From the NCBI RefSeq assembly GCF_905233635.1, contig NZ_CAJODG010000024.1, positions 1-31,393 on the forward strand: 31,393 nucleotides of DNA. The letters are read 5' to 3'. Every line of letters starts with the position of its first letter. The first letter of the stretch is position 1. Position numbers and translations under genes: made by a program. Shown piece after piece: positions 1-7,939 of this stretch. A model generated the notes under the pieces. That model had not been told where the DNA came from. It saw only the letters and a list, made by a program, of their open reading frames with translations, and ran no database searches. The DNA comes from Selenomonas sp. AE3005. GTDB lineage: Bacteria; Bacillota; Negativicutes; Selenomonadales; Selenomonadaceae.

Positions 1-50
1 TGGGACATTTAGTGAAACAGCGAAAAGTATTACCACCTCCACCCCACTGA
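1..50 (+). pseudogene. C-terminal tail of a repeated (transposase-like?) gene, cut by window edge
   Basis: Only about 15 codons before TGA (48-50) are visible. The tail ends in four prolines and a final His. The matching tail at 31328-31393 differs by K to Q and H to G, which is consistent with a coding sequence. The family cannot be named from this length, and the gene may be intact outside the window. Confidence 0.4.
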
Positions 51-95
51 GCTGTAACAAATAAAATAAAGCAGGCATTAACCGTCAAACTGCAA
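1..95 (+). repeat. Left copy of a terminal inverted repeat, probable IS 3' end
   Basis: These 95 bases reappear inverted at 31283-31377 with four mismatches. Positions 3-50 read in frame as GHLVKQRKVLPPPPH then TGA, and the right copy reads almost the same peptide before the same TGA. The repeat therefore looks like the end of a repeated gene plus about 45 bases of 3' flank, as at the end of an insertion sequence. I do not recognise the transposase family. It is truncated by the window edge. Finding the same repeat at both edges fits a draft contig broken at multicopy elements. Confidence 0.75.
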
Positions 96-101
96 TTTAT
101 C

Positions 102-147
102 AAAGCCCCCATAAGCCAGATTTCTTCTTCCGGCTTATGGGGGCTTT
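102..147 (-). terminator. Hairpin after uvrB, likely terminator
   Basis: A perfect 16-bp stem (102-117 with 132-147) with a 14-base loop lies just past the uvrB stop codon. The T run after the stem is short on both strands. It could end uvrB transcription and also stop transcription entering from the left repeat. Confidence 0.6.
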
Positions 148-154
148 TCCCTGC

Positions 155-2197
155 TCACTTTTCTTTGCCCTGCGGCAATGTCCCATCCAATTCCAGTATC
201 ATATCGCGCAGTTCAGCAGCCCGCTCGAACTCCAGCGCCCTGGACGCCTGCTGCATTTCGCGCAGCAGGGTTTTAACCAGATTTTCCTTATCCTTTTTGG
301 TGAGCTTCTTTTTCTTCCGCCCCTCACCTGCCGTATACCCGGCAGCGGACTCAGCTACCAAAGTAGTTTCTATCAGCGGCTTAATCGGCTTAATAATGGT
401 CTTGGGCACAATTCCATGTTCCTTGTTGTAAGCCTGCTGAATTTCCCGGCGGCGTTCAGTTTCGTCCATGGCCCGTTTCATGGAATCCGTAATCCTGTCG
501 GCATACATGATTACCCGGCCATTAGCATTACGGGCAGCACGGCCGATTATCTGAATCAGGGATGTATCCGAGCGCAGGAAACCTTCCTTGTCGGCATCGA
601 GAATCGCAATCAGGGAAACCTCCGGCATATCCAGACCTTCACGCAAGAGATTTATACCGACAAGTACATCAAACTCCCCGGCCCGTAAATCATGAATGAT
701 TTCCGCCCGTTCGATGGTAGCAATATCCGAATGCAGGTAACGCACCTTCACGCCGGCCTCTTTGAGATAATCTGTCAGATTTTCTGCCATCTTCTTGGTC
801 AGCGTGGTGACCAGCACACGCTCATTGCGCTCAATACGCAGGCGGATTTCCGTCAGCAAATCATCAATCTGACCTTCCAGCGGACGCACCTCGATTTCCG
901 GGTCCACCAGGCCCGTGGGGCGGATTACCTGCTGGGCAATCTGCTGCGCCTGTTCCTGTTCATACTTCCCTGGCGTAGCCGATACATAGATAATCTGATT
1001 TATCCGGGCCGCAAATTCCTCAAAAGTCAGCGGACGATTGTCAAAGGCTGAGGGCAGGCGGAAACCATTTTCCACCAGTGACACCTTGCGGCTCCTGTCC
1101 CCGGCGTACATCGCGTGCACCTGGGGCAAGGTTACATGAGACTCGTCCACCACAATCAGAAAGTCCTCCGGGAAATAATCGAGCAGTGTATATGGTGCCT
1201 CCCCAGCCTTTCTATGTGTTAAATGCCGGGAGTAGTTTTCAATCCCGGAACAGTAACCCATTTCCTGCATCATTTCCAAATCGTAATTCGTGCGCTGTTC
1301 TATGCGCTGTGCCTCCAGCAGCTTGCCATTTTCCCGAAACAATTTCAGCTGCTCATCCAGCTCGTTCCGGATATCCTGCATGGCAATTTTCATATCCTCG
1401 TCTTCCGTGACATAGTGTGAGGCCGGGAATACCATCAAATGCGTGCGCTCGCCGTAAACCTCGCCGGTCACCACATCGTATTCCACCATACGGTCGATTT
1501 CATCACCAAAGAGTTCTATGCGCACAGCCCGGTTATTATAGCCGGCCGGAAATACCTCGACAACGTCGCCGCGTACCCGGAACCGGCCGCGTTCAAAGGC
1601 AATATCATTGCGCTCATAGCGCATCTGTACCAGCTTATGCAGGATATCATCACGCAGCACTTCCTGCCCCTTGTGCAGGGACAATACCATTTCATGATAG
1701 CTTTCCGGAGAGCCCAGGCCGTAAATGCAGGACACTGAGGCCACGATAATCACGTCGCGCCGCTCAAACAGGGAACAGGTAGCGGAATGACGCAGCTCAT
1801 CGATTTCATCATTGATGGAACTGTCCTTTTCAATATAGGTATCAGTTGAGGCAATATAGGCCTCCGGCTGATAATAATCATAGTAGCTGACAAAATAGCC
1901 CACATAATTTTCCGGGAAAAACGCCTTGAACTCACTGGCCAGCTGTGCCGCCAGCGTCTTATTATGGGCGATGACCAGCGTCGGCTTTTGCACCTTTTCG
2001 ATTACCTTGGCTATGGTGTAGGTCTTGCCTGTGCCGGTAGCCCCGAGCAAAACCTGCGCCTGCTGGCCATTTTCTATGCCCGCGGCCAGGTCGGCAATAG
2101 CCTGCGGCTGGTCCCCCATCGGCTCAAACGGTGCCACGACCTTAAACGGCGTTTCCTTATCAAACTGCATGGTATTTAACTTCGGCACCATAGCCAT
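155..2197 (-). CDS. uvrB: UvrABC excinuclease subunit B
   Basis: UvrB is the damage-verifying helicase-like subunit of nucleotide excision repair. It is loaded by UvrA and recruits UvrC for incision. The 680-residue length is normal for the family. Visible motifs are Walker A GATGTGKT (residues 52-59), the beta-hairpin region rich in Tyr (YYDYYQPEAYI) that inserts between DNA strands, a DESH Walker B-type motif, helicase motif VI-like QIIGRAARN, and the C-terminal UVR domain (LEFERAAELRDMI) that contacts UvrC. The ATG at 2197 has GGAGG 7 bases upstream. A GC-rich hairpin (2218-2241) sits just before that site, and a repeat element lies further upstream, so the promoter is not clear. uvrA is probably outside the window. 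Confidence 0.98.
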   Translation of the reverse strand: MAMVPKLNTMQFDKETPFKVVAPFEPMGDQPQAIADLAAGIENGQQAQVLLGATGTGKTYTIAKVIEKVQKPTLVIAHNKTLAAQLASEFKAFFPENYVGYFVSYYDYYQPEAYIASTDTYIEKDSSINDEIDELRHSATCSLFERRDVIIVASVSCIYGLGSPESYHEMVLSLHKGQEVLRDDILHKLVQMRYERNDIAFERGRFRVRGDVVEVFPAGYNNRAVRIELFGDEIDRMVEYDVVTGEVYGERTHLMVFPASHYVTEDEDMKIAMQDIRNELDEQLKLFRENGKLLEAQRIEQRTNYDLEMMQEMGYCSGIENYSRHLTHRKAGEAPYTLLDYFPEDFLIVVDESHVTLPQVHAMYAGDRSRKVSLVENGFRLPSAFDNRPLTFEEFAARINQIIYVSATPGKYEQEQAQQIAQQVIRPTGLVDPEIEVRPLEGQIDDLLTEIRLRIERNERVLVTTLTKKMAENLTDYLKEAGVKVRYLHSDIATIERAEIIHDLRAGEFDVLVGINLLREGLDMPEVSLIAILDADKEGFLRSDTSLIQIIGRAARNANGRVIMYADRITDSMKRAMDETERRREIQQAYNKEHGIVPKTIIKPIKPLIETTLVAESAAGYTAGEGRKKKKLTKKDKENLVKTLLREMQQASRALEFERAAELRDMILELDGTLPQGKEK

Positions 2198-2217
2198 ATT
2201 GAATCCTCCTATAACAA

Positions 2218-2241
2218 AGCCGCCCCCACACGGGGACGGCT
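2218..2241 (-). other. GC-rich hairpin just upstream of the uvrB ribosome-binding site
   Basis: The arms AGCCGcCCCC and GGGGaCGGCT pair around ACAC. Read on the minus strand, the hairpin ends about 10 bases before the GGAGG of uvrB. It may be a weak terminator or attenuator for transcripts coming from the right, or a 5' stabilising structure. No clear U tract follows. Confidence 0.4.
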
Positions 2242-2257
2242 GCCATTTTGTTTTACT

Positions 2258-2396
2258 TATAACGCCGTTGTTCCAGTTTTGCCATAGGCAAAACTTCCTC
2301 TTGGCGTTTCAACGAGGGGGGAGATATGCTCGCCGCCTGTTTTGGTATTCGTGCCCCCACCTGCTGAGGTGGGGGACATTTTCTTGCCTCGTTATA
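2258..2396 (+). repeat. Structured MITE-like repeat, copy 1 (139 bp)
   Basis: The element begins TATAACG and ends CGTTATA, giving 7-bp terminal inverted repeats with a possible TA target duplication. It holds two folded parts. One is a nested hairpin: AACGCC...GGCGTT enclosing AGTTTTGCC-ATA-GGCAAAACT. The other is a stem AACGAGG...CCTCGTT enclosing CCCCCACCT-GCTG-AGGTGGGGG. Copy 2 at 28412-28574 has the same orientation and matches at all but two positions, apart from 24 extra bases in copy 2. No coding sequence fits inside, so it must move, if at all, by a transposase supplied elsewhere. The right edge supplies the stop codon of the HD-GYP gene. Confidence 0.85.
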
Positions 2397-3474
2397 CCAT
2401 AACCTCATTGGCCGTCAGAATGCACGTCACTTTTATGTCACGTCTCTGCCCCAGGTCAATGAACTCGCCCCCGGCTGTCTGCACAACCGGCAGGGAGCGC
2501 ACACGGCTTTCATCCAGGTACACAATCCGGCCTTTATCGCCATTGCTCAGGCCTACCCAGTTACCATTCAAAGCATGGCACAGATGTTTGATGAATAACA
2601 CACCATACTCCGTATCCAGCTTGCCATCCAGAATATCGTCATACAAGGTGGAAAATACATCAAAGGGGGATTTGCGCTTGGCAAAGACGCGGTCACTGGC
2701 CATGGCATCATAAATATCCAAAATAGCCAGTATCTTGCCAAACTTGGAAATCTTATCTCCCTTTAAGCCGTTGGGATAGCCAGAACCATCGCAGCGTTCA
2801 TGGTGCTGCAGCACGCCCTGCATAATATCCTGATTCGCATTCATCGTCGTCTGCGACAGCATATCATAGCCAAACTGCGCATGTTTTTTCACCATTTCAA
2901 ACTCGCTATCGGTAAGGCTGCTATGTTTTTCCAAAATCTCCCGGGGAACACGCAGCTTACCAATATCCAAAAAGAGGCCGGCAATGACCAGATTGTACTG
3001 ATCCAGCACCGACATGCCCATCCACTTGGCCATAAGTCCGGCCAAAATCCCCACATGCAGGCAATGATGTATCAGATATGAACCGCTTTGCTCCATATTG
3101 TGAATCTGGGACACAGCCTTGGCCCCATCACTTAGTTCCGTGAAGTTTTTCTCATCCATAATGGACTGCAAATCCGCAGCATTAAACTCACCGCGCTCTG
3201 CCAATCCCGTAAAGAGAACACTGAGCTTATCATAAACTTCATTGTAGCAGCTGGTATAACTGTCGTCCAGCAGATGTTCCTTGCCTGGTATTTCTCCGTG
3301 AGTTTCTTCTTCATCGATATATACGGCAAAAATTGGTCTGTCAAGCAGACCATAAATCATTTCCTTGGTAAGATTCGTGCCCGTACCGATAAGTATCTGG
3401 TCGTTTTCATCCATGATATCACGGCCAACCCGCATTCCTGAGCGCAGATTCTCAACTGCGTACACCTTCAACAT
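2392..3474 (-). CDS. HD-GYP domain protein with degenerate HD motif
   Basis: HD-GYP proteins normally hydrolyse cyclic di-GMP using a bi- or tri-metal centre. This 360-residue protein has an N-terminal DUF3391-like or unassigned region (about 1-120) and an HD-GYP domain (about 130-320). The GYP part is intact: HHERCDGSGYPNGLKG at 224-239. The usual HDIGK signature reads LDIGK (residues 169-173), so the metal-binding His of the HD pair is replaced by Leu. No receiver or PAS domain is evident. The protein may be a weak or inactive phosphodiesterase, or a c-di-GMP sensor. ATG at 3474 follows GGGAGG by 10 bases. The TAA stop lies inside the repeat at 2258-2396. An extended -10 (TGCTATAAT) is present at 3547-3539. 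Confidence 0.88.
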   Translation of the reverse strand: MLKVYAVENLRSGMRVGRDIMDENDQILIGTGTNLTKEMIYGLLDRPIFAVYIDEEETHGEIPGKEHLLDDSYTSCYNEVYDKLSVLFTGLAERGEFNAADLQSIMDEKNFTELSDGAKAVSQIHNMEQSGSYLIHHCLHVGILAGLMAKWMGMSVLDQYNLVIAGLFLDIGKLRVPREILEKHSSLTDSEFEMVKKHAQFGYDMLSQTTMNANQDIMQGVLQHHERCDGSGYPNGLKGDKISKFGKILAILDIYDAMASDRVFAKRKSPFDVFSTLYDDILDGKLDTEYGVLFIKHLCHALNGNWVGLSNGDKGRIVYLDESRVRSLPVVQTAGGEFIDLGQRRDIKVTCILTANEVMV

Positions 3475-3538
3475 CAGCCATCATCCTCCCTAATCCCAGC
3501 TTCTCCACAATTGCATCTTGATTCTTATCATTATTTCC

Positions 3539-3547
3539 ATTATAGCA
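3539..3547 (-). promoter_or_regulatory. Extended -10 promoter of the HD-GYP gene
   Basis: On the minus strand TGCTATAAT is an extended -10 (TGnTATAAT). No good -35 is visible at 17 bases, which is tolerated for extended -10 promoters. It lies 65 bases before the start codon and just downstream of the leuS terminator. Confidence 0.5.
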
Positions 3548-3571
3548 TACAATAGTACAAGCCGCTACATA

Positions 3572-3607
3572 TAAAAACACAGGCAAGGTATTTTTTAGCC
3601 TTGCCTG
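3572..3607 (-). terminator. Rho-independent terminator of leuS
   Basis: The minus strand has CAGGCAAGG and CCTTGCCTG as a 9-bp stem (3607-3599 with 3588-3580) with a 10-base loop, followed by TGTTTTTATAT. It starts 16 bases after the leuS stop codon. Confidence 0.85.
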
Positions 3608-3622
3608 CATTTATCAGCCATA

Positions 3623-6097
3623 TTATTTTACAACGATATTAACAAGTTTCTTCGGAACACAGATAACCTTGACAATGGTCTTGCCTGCAGTGAGCTCCTT
3701 AGCCCGGGGCAATTCCTTGACGGCCTCTTCCATGGCGGCTCTGTCAATATCTGCCGGCAAGGTGATTCTATCCCTTACCTTGCCGTTAATCTGGAGCACG
3801 ATTTCAATTTCGGCCAGTTTCGTGGCCTCTTCTTCAAACTGCGGCCACTGCTGCTGATGCACGCTGCCCTCACCGAAGAGATTATGCCAGAGTTCTTCCG
3901 TAATATGCGGTGCGAACGGAGCCAGCATCTTCACGAGGCTGCCAGCGAACTCTCTGGCCAGGCCGGCATTGAGTTCCTTATCCTGGAATACATACGCCGC
4001 ATTGACCAGTTCCATGATGGAGGAAATAGCCGTATTGAACATAAAGCGGTCGCGAATATCCTCCGTAACCTTTTTGATGGTCACATGGAGTACACGGCGC
4101 AGTTCTTTTTCTTCCTTGGTCAGCGCGGACACATCGTAGTCGTCCTTGCCCGCCTTGACCATATCCTCAAAGTGGTCGAGGATACGCCATACACGGCCTA
4201 AGAAACGGAAAGCACCTTCCACGCCCTGGTCGCTCCACTCAAGGTCACGGTCAACCGGAGCCGCAAACAGGATAAACAGACGCGCCGTATCGGCACCGTA
4301 CTTGGCGATGATTTCTTCCGGGGAAACAACATTGCCCTTGGACTTGCTCATCTTGGAGCCATCTTTCAGAACCATGCCCTGCGTGAGCAGATTGGCAAAC
4401 GGTTCATCAAAGTCTACGAGGCCGGCATCGTGGAGCACCTTCGTAAAGAAACGCGAATACAGGAGGTGCAGGATAGCATGCTCGATACCACCGATATACT
4501 GGTCAACCGGTGCCCAGTAATTGACTTTTTCCTTGTCAAACGGTGCCTGGTCATTTTTCGGGTCAGTGTAGCGCAGGTAATACCAGGAGGAACAGATAAA
4601 GGTATCCATGGTATCCGTTTCACGCTTGGCATCAGCACCACACTGCGGGCACTTGCAGTTGACAAAGGCCTCGCTGGTAGCCAGCGGCGACAAAGCCCCG
4701 CTGTCGAAGGACACGTCTTCCGGCAGTCTGACCGGCAGGTCTTTTTCCGGCACGAGCACTTCACCGCAATGCGGGCAGTGGATAACAGGAATCGGTGCGC
4801 CCCAGTAACGCTGACGGGAAATCAGCCAGTCACGCAGGCGGTAGTTAACTTTACGCTTACCAAAGCCCTGCGCCTCAGCCTCATCGATAATGCCGCTCAT
4901 GGCCTTGTGGATTTCCATACCGGTGAATTTGCCGGAGTTCACCAGTACGCCGTCCTTATCCGTATAAGCAGCGTCCATTTCCTCGAGCTTTAGTTCCTTG
5001 TCCTTCGGCTGCAGCGTCAGGATAATGGGCAGGTCGTACTTCTTGGCAAACATCCAGTCGCGCTGGTCACCGGAGGGCACGCCCATAACAGCGCCGGTAC
5101 CATAATCAGCCAGCACGTAATTGGTCACCCACAGCTGAGCCTTGTTGCCGTTGAAAGGATTGATAGCATAAACGCCGGTAAAGATACCTTCCTTTTCCGA
5201 CTCACTGGAAGTACGTTCCATTTCCGACTGATTGCGGACTTTATCACAGAAAGCCTTGATTTCCGCAGCCTTCGGATTATTTTCACAGATTTTTTCCACG
5301 AGCGGATTTTCGGCAGCCAGAGCCACGAAAGTAATACCATAAGCCGTATCCGGACGGGTGGTGTAGACGGAAAGTTTCTCATCCAGTCCTTCTACAGGCA
5401 TCTCGAATTCAAGGCCTTCGCTGCGGCCAATCCAGTTGTCCTGCATGGTCTTAACACGCTCCGGCCAGCCTTTGAGCTTGTCGAGGTCTTTTAAGAGCAC
5501 ATCGGCATAATCCGTGATTTTCAGGAACCACTGGGACAGGTCCTTCTTCTGTACGTCAGAATCACAGCGCCAGCACTTGCCATCGATAACCTGTTCGTTA
5601 GCCAGTACAGTGCCGCAGGTATCGCACCAGTTTACGGATGCCTTTTTCTTATATGCCAGCCCCTTCTTGTAGAAGAGTTCAAAGAGCCACTGCGTCCACT
5701 TGTAGTATTCCGGGCTGCAGGTAATAGCCTCCCTGTCCCAGTCATAGGACAGGCCCATGGAACGCTGCTGGCGTTTCATGTTCTCGATATTGCTGTACGT
5801 CCAGTCCGCAGGCTTGACATTATTCTTGATGGCTGCATTTTCCGCCGGCATACCGAAGGAGTCAAAGCCCATGGGATGCAGGACATTAAAGCCCTCCATG
5901 GTCTTATAACGGGCCATCACATCACCGATGGAGTAATTGCGGACATGTCCCATATGCAGGTTGCCGGAAGGATACGGGAACATCTCCAGCGCATAATATT
6001 TCGGACGGTTCGCGTCCATCTCTGTTTTAAAGGCAGCATCTTTTTCCCATTTATCCTGCCATTTCTTTTCTATCTCCTGGGGTGAATACTTATCCAA
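3623..6097 (-). CDS. leuS: Leucyl-tRNA synthetase
   Basis: This class I synthetase charges tRNA-Leu in the cytoplasm. The 824-residue length is normal for bacterial LeuRS. Visible features are the HIGH-type signature HMGH (residues 48-51) in PYPSGNLHMGH, a zinc-binding Cys cluster (CDTCG...CWRC), an editing domain with the TTRPDT motif, a second Cys cluster (CPHCG...CKCPQCG), KMSKS in GSKMSKSKGN, and the C-terminal tRNA-binding region. The start is TTG at 6097, supported by GGAGGAG about 6 bases upstream. It has its own promoter 40 bases upstream and its own terminator. The short leader leaves no room for a T-box, so leucine-tRNA sensing at this gene is unlikely. Confidence 0.98.
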   Translation of the reverse strand: MDKYSPQEIEKKWQDKWEKDAAFKTEMDANRPKYYALEMFPYPSGNLHMGHVRNYSIGDVMARYKTMEGFNVLHPMGFDSFGMPAENAAIKNNVKPADWTYSNIENMKRQQRSMGLSYDWDREAITCSPEYYKWTQWLFELFYKKGLAYKKKASVNWCDTCGTVLANEQVIDGKCWRCDSDVQKKDLSQWFLKITDYADVLLKDLDKLKGWPERVKTMQDNWIGRSEGLEFEMPVEGLDEKLSVYTTRPDTAYGITFVALAAENPLVEKICENNPKAAEIKAFCDKVRNQSEMERTSSESEKEGIFTGVYAINPFNGNKAQLWVTNYVLADYGTGAVMGVPSGDQRDWMFAKKYDLPIILTLQPKDKELKLEEMDAAYTDKDGVLVNSGKFTGMEIHKAMSGIIDEAEAQGFGKRKVNYRLRDWLISRQRYWGAPIPVIHCPHCGEVLVPEKDLPVRLPEDVSFDSGALSPLATSEAFVNCKCPQCGADAKRETDTMDTFICSSWYYLRYTDPKNDQAPFDKEKVNYWAPVDQYIGGIEHAILHLLYSRFFTKVLHDAGLVDFDEPFANLLTQGMVLKDGSKMSKSKGNVVSPEEIIAKYGADTARLFILFAAPVDRDLEWSDQGVEGAFRFLGRVWRILDHFEDMVKAGKDDYDVSALTKEEKELRRVLHVTIKKVTEDIRDRFMFNTAISSIMELVNAAYVFQDKELNAGLAREFAGSLVKMLAPFAPHITEELWHNLFGEGSVHQQQWPQFEEEATKLAEIEIVLQINGKVRDRITLPADIDRAAMEEAVKELPRAKELTAGKTIVKVICVPKKLVNIVVK

Positions 6098-6133
6098 GCC
6101 TATCTCCTCCTAATAATGTTCACAATTAGGTGT

Positions 6134-6162
6134 ATTATACCGTAACTGGGGCAAAATCGCAA
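6134..6162 (-). promoter_or_regulatory. Sigma-A promoter of leuS
   Basis: On the minus strand a -35 TTGCGA (6162-6157), a 17-base spacer and a perfect -10 TATAAT (6139-6134) lie between the yitT stop and leuS. The transcript start would be near 6127, giving a leader of about 30 bases. Confidence 0.8.
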
Positions 6163-6169
6163 CCATTGG

Positions 6170-7099
6170 TCAGATATGTCCGCCAGTAAGCTCCTTATGT
6201 CTTTTCTGTTCTTCCTGCCACTTGGCACGGGCATCCTGATAGCTTTCACATTCAAGGGTAAAGCCCTTGCCGGAAACCTCTGACGTGTCAGACACAATCA
6301 TAAAGGCCTGCCGGTCATAATGGTCAACGATGGCCTTGACGCGGCTGACCTGCGTAAGACGTACCACAATGAACAAAATATCCTTGTGTTCCTGCGCAAA
6401 ACCGCCCTTCCCTTCCAGGAAAGTCACACCGCGATGGACATTTTCCATGATGTCCTGACAGATTTGCTCCGCCGCCGGCGACACGATAAAAATCGATTTT
6501 TCGCGGTTGAGCCCGGCAGCCACACGATTGGTCAGCTCTGCCGTAACGTAAATGGACACCAGCGTATACAAGGCCTCATCAATGTTAAACATCCAGGCCG
6601 AGGACATGACGATGATGAAATTCATCAGGAATATCACCGTGCCCATATCCACGGAATAAAACTTTTTGACCACGGCCCCCACTACATCAAGGCCGCCGGT
6701 ATTGGCATTGGCCCGAAAGATAATACCAAAGCCTATGCCGGCCATCACACCGCCGAAAATGGCATTGAGCATGCCGTCCTGCGTGATGTTCCAGTCCACC
6801 AGAAAATGCGTGGCATCCAGAATCAGGGACAGCACCACCGTTCCCACCACTGTATCCCAGGCATACAGCCGGCCAAACACCTTATAGGCCAGATACAGTA
6901 TCGGCAGATTGTAGACGATGTTCTGCATCCCTACCGGCAGGTCAGTCAGATAGTAGATAATCAGGGCAATACCGCTAATGCCTCCGGTGAGAAGGTGCGC
7001 CGGTATAATAAAAAGATTAAAGCCCAGGCAGACAATCAGCGCACCCAGTGTAATCTGGATATAACGTACAGTCTGCTTTCGCAATTCATTCTTTTTCAT
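6170..7099 (-). CDS. YitT family membrane protein (DUF161/DUF2179)
   Basis: An integral membrane protein of 309 residues. The first about 200 residues hold five or six hydrophobic segments with the family pattern PAHLLTGGISGIALIIYY and the glycine-rich FGGVMAGIGFGIIFRANANTGG. A soluble C-terminal DUF2179 domain follows (about 215-290, including VHRGVTFLEGKGGF and a ligand-binding-like alpha/beta fold). Members are common in Firmicutes, often in several copies; their transported substrate is not established. The gene is last in the trmK-nif3-yitT run, 36 bases after the nif3-like gene. The ribosome-binding site before ATG 7099 is weak. leuS restarts from its own promoter just downstream. Confidence 0.92.
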   Translation of the reverse strand: MKKNELRKQTVRYIQITLGALIVCLGFNLFIIPAHLLTGGISGIALIIYYLTDLPVGMQNIVYNLPILYLAYKVFGRLYAWDTVVGTVVLSLILDATHFLVDWNITQDGMLNAIFGGVMAGIGFGIIFRANANTGGLDVVGAVVKKFYSVDMGTVIFLMNFIIVMSSAWMFNIDEALYTLVSIYVTAELTNRVAAGLNREKSIFIVSPAAEQICQDIMENVHRGVTFLEGKGGFAQEHKDILFIVVRLTQVSRVKAIVDHYDRQAFMIVSDTSEVSGKGFTLECESYQDARAKWQEEQKRHKELTGGHI

Positions 7100-7135
7100 A
7101 TTTTCGCTCTAAAACTTTCTCTGCATTTTTTGTCA

Positions 7136-7939
7136 TCACATGATTTGGAAAAAGTCCTTAGACTCCCTGTCAGCGATAACTTCCACGTCATATTCCGCCA
7201 GCTCCTGGGAAAGTTTTTCCCTGAGAACTTCCACCACGGGAAACTCCGTGGCAAAATGACCGGCGTCAATAACGTGCATACCCAGTTCCACGGCCTGCTG
7301 AGCCTCATGGTATTTTACATCACCGGTAACGTAGGCGTCAGCCCCCATAAAGGCGGCCTTTTGAATAAATTCCGCACCGCTGCCGCTGCATAAAGCCACC
7401 TTGCGCACAGCCCGCTTGCCGGCATTAACCAGGCGCACATGACTGGCAGGCAGAGCGTCACGCACCTGCCGGGCAAAATCATCCACCGCCATGGGGACCG
7501 GCAAGGTGCCCATACGGCCCAGACTTTCCACCGTACCGTCCTCAGCCTGCGAGGTAATAACAAACGTGGACAACTTTTCCAGACCAATCGCCGCCGCCAG
7601 GACATCATTGACGCCGCCCACAGCGATATCAAGATTTGTATGCGCTGCGGCCACGGCTATATCGTGTTTCAACAGCTGCTGCAGCCGTGCTCCCAGTGGC
7701 AGGTCCGTGCGGATTTTTTTCAGACCTTTGAATATCAAAGGATGGTGAGCCACTATCATATCGGCCTCACAAGCAATGGCCTGCTCGACCACTGCGTCAC
7801 TGACATCCAGGCATACCAGAATACGCCGCACATTTTGCTTAAAGGAACCGACCAACAGTCCGGGATTATCCCAGTCCTCGGCCAGCCGTTTCGGAGCCAG
7901 CCGTTCTATGGCATCCATCACCACTTGGCATTTTACCAT
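7136..7939 (-). CDS. Nif3-like dinuclear metal-centre hexameric protein (YqfO family)
   Basis: Nif3/YbgI proteins form toroidal hexamers with two metal ions per subunit. Some are annotated as GTP cyclohydrolase I type 2, but the physiological reaction is uncertain. Metal-ligand segments are visible: VAHHPLIFKGLKKI near residue 65, AAHTNLDIAVGGVND near 97, and HVIDAGHFATE near 226. The 267-residue length matches the short form, although a segment near residues 130-200 suggests a small inserted domain rather than the full PII-like insert of longer relatives. ATG 7939 overlaps the trmK stop by 7 bases and has GGAGGG 9 bases upstream within trmK, so the two genes are translationally coupled. The trmK-nif3 pair after rpoD is conserved in Firmicutes. 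Confidence 0.93.
   Translation of the reverse strand: MVKCQVVMDAIERLAPKRLAEDWDNPGLLVGSFKQNVRRILVCLDVSDAVVEQAIACEADMIVAHHPLIFKGLKKIRTDLPLGARLQQLLKHDIAVAAAHTNLDIAVGGVNDVLAAAIGLEKLSTFVITSQAEDGTVESLGRMGTLPVPMAVDDFARQVRDALPASHVRLVNAGKRAVRKVALCSGSGAEFIQKAAFMGADAYVTGDVKYHEAQQAVELGMHVIDAGHFATEFPVVEVLREKLSQELAEYDVEVIADRESKDFFQIM

Noticed and set aside
2258..2396. CRISPR array or tandem repeat
   Set aside because: Only two widely separated copies (the other at 28412-28574), no spacer-repeat pattern and no cas genes anywhere in the window.
6098..6169. T-box leader for leuS
   Set aside because: The promoter lies about 40 bases from the start codon, leaving no space for a T-box specifier hairpin.
6320..7393. 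357-codon plus-strand open frame opposite yitT and the nif3-like gene
   Set aside because: Antisense to two well-recognised genes, His/Gln-rich shadow composition, no ribosome-binding site or family resemblance.
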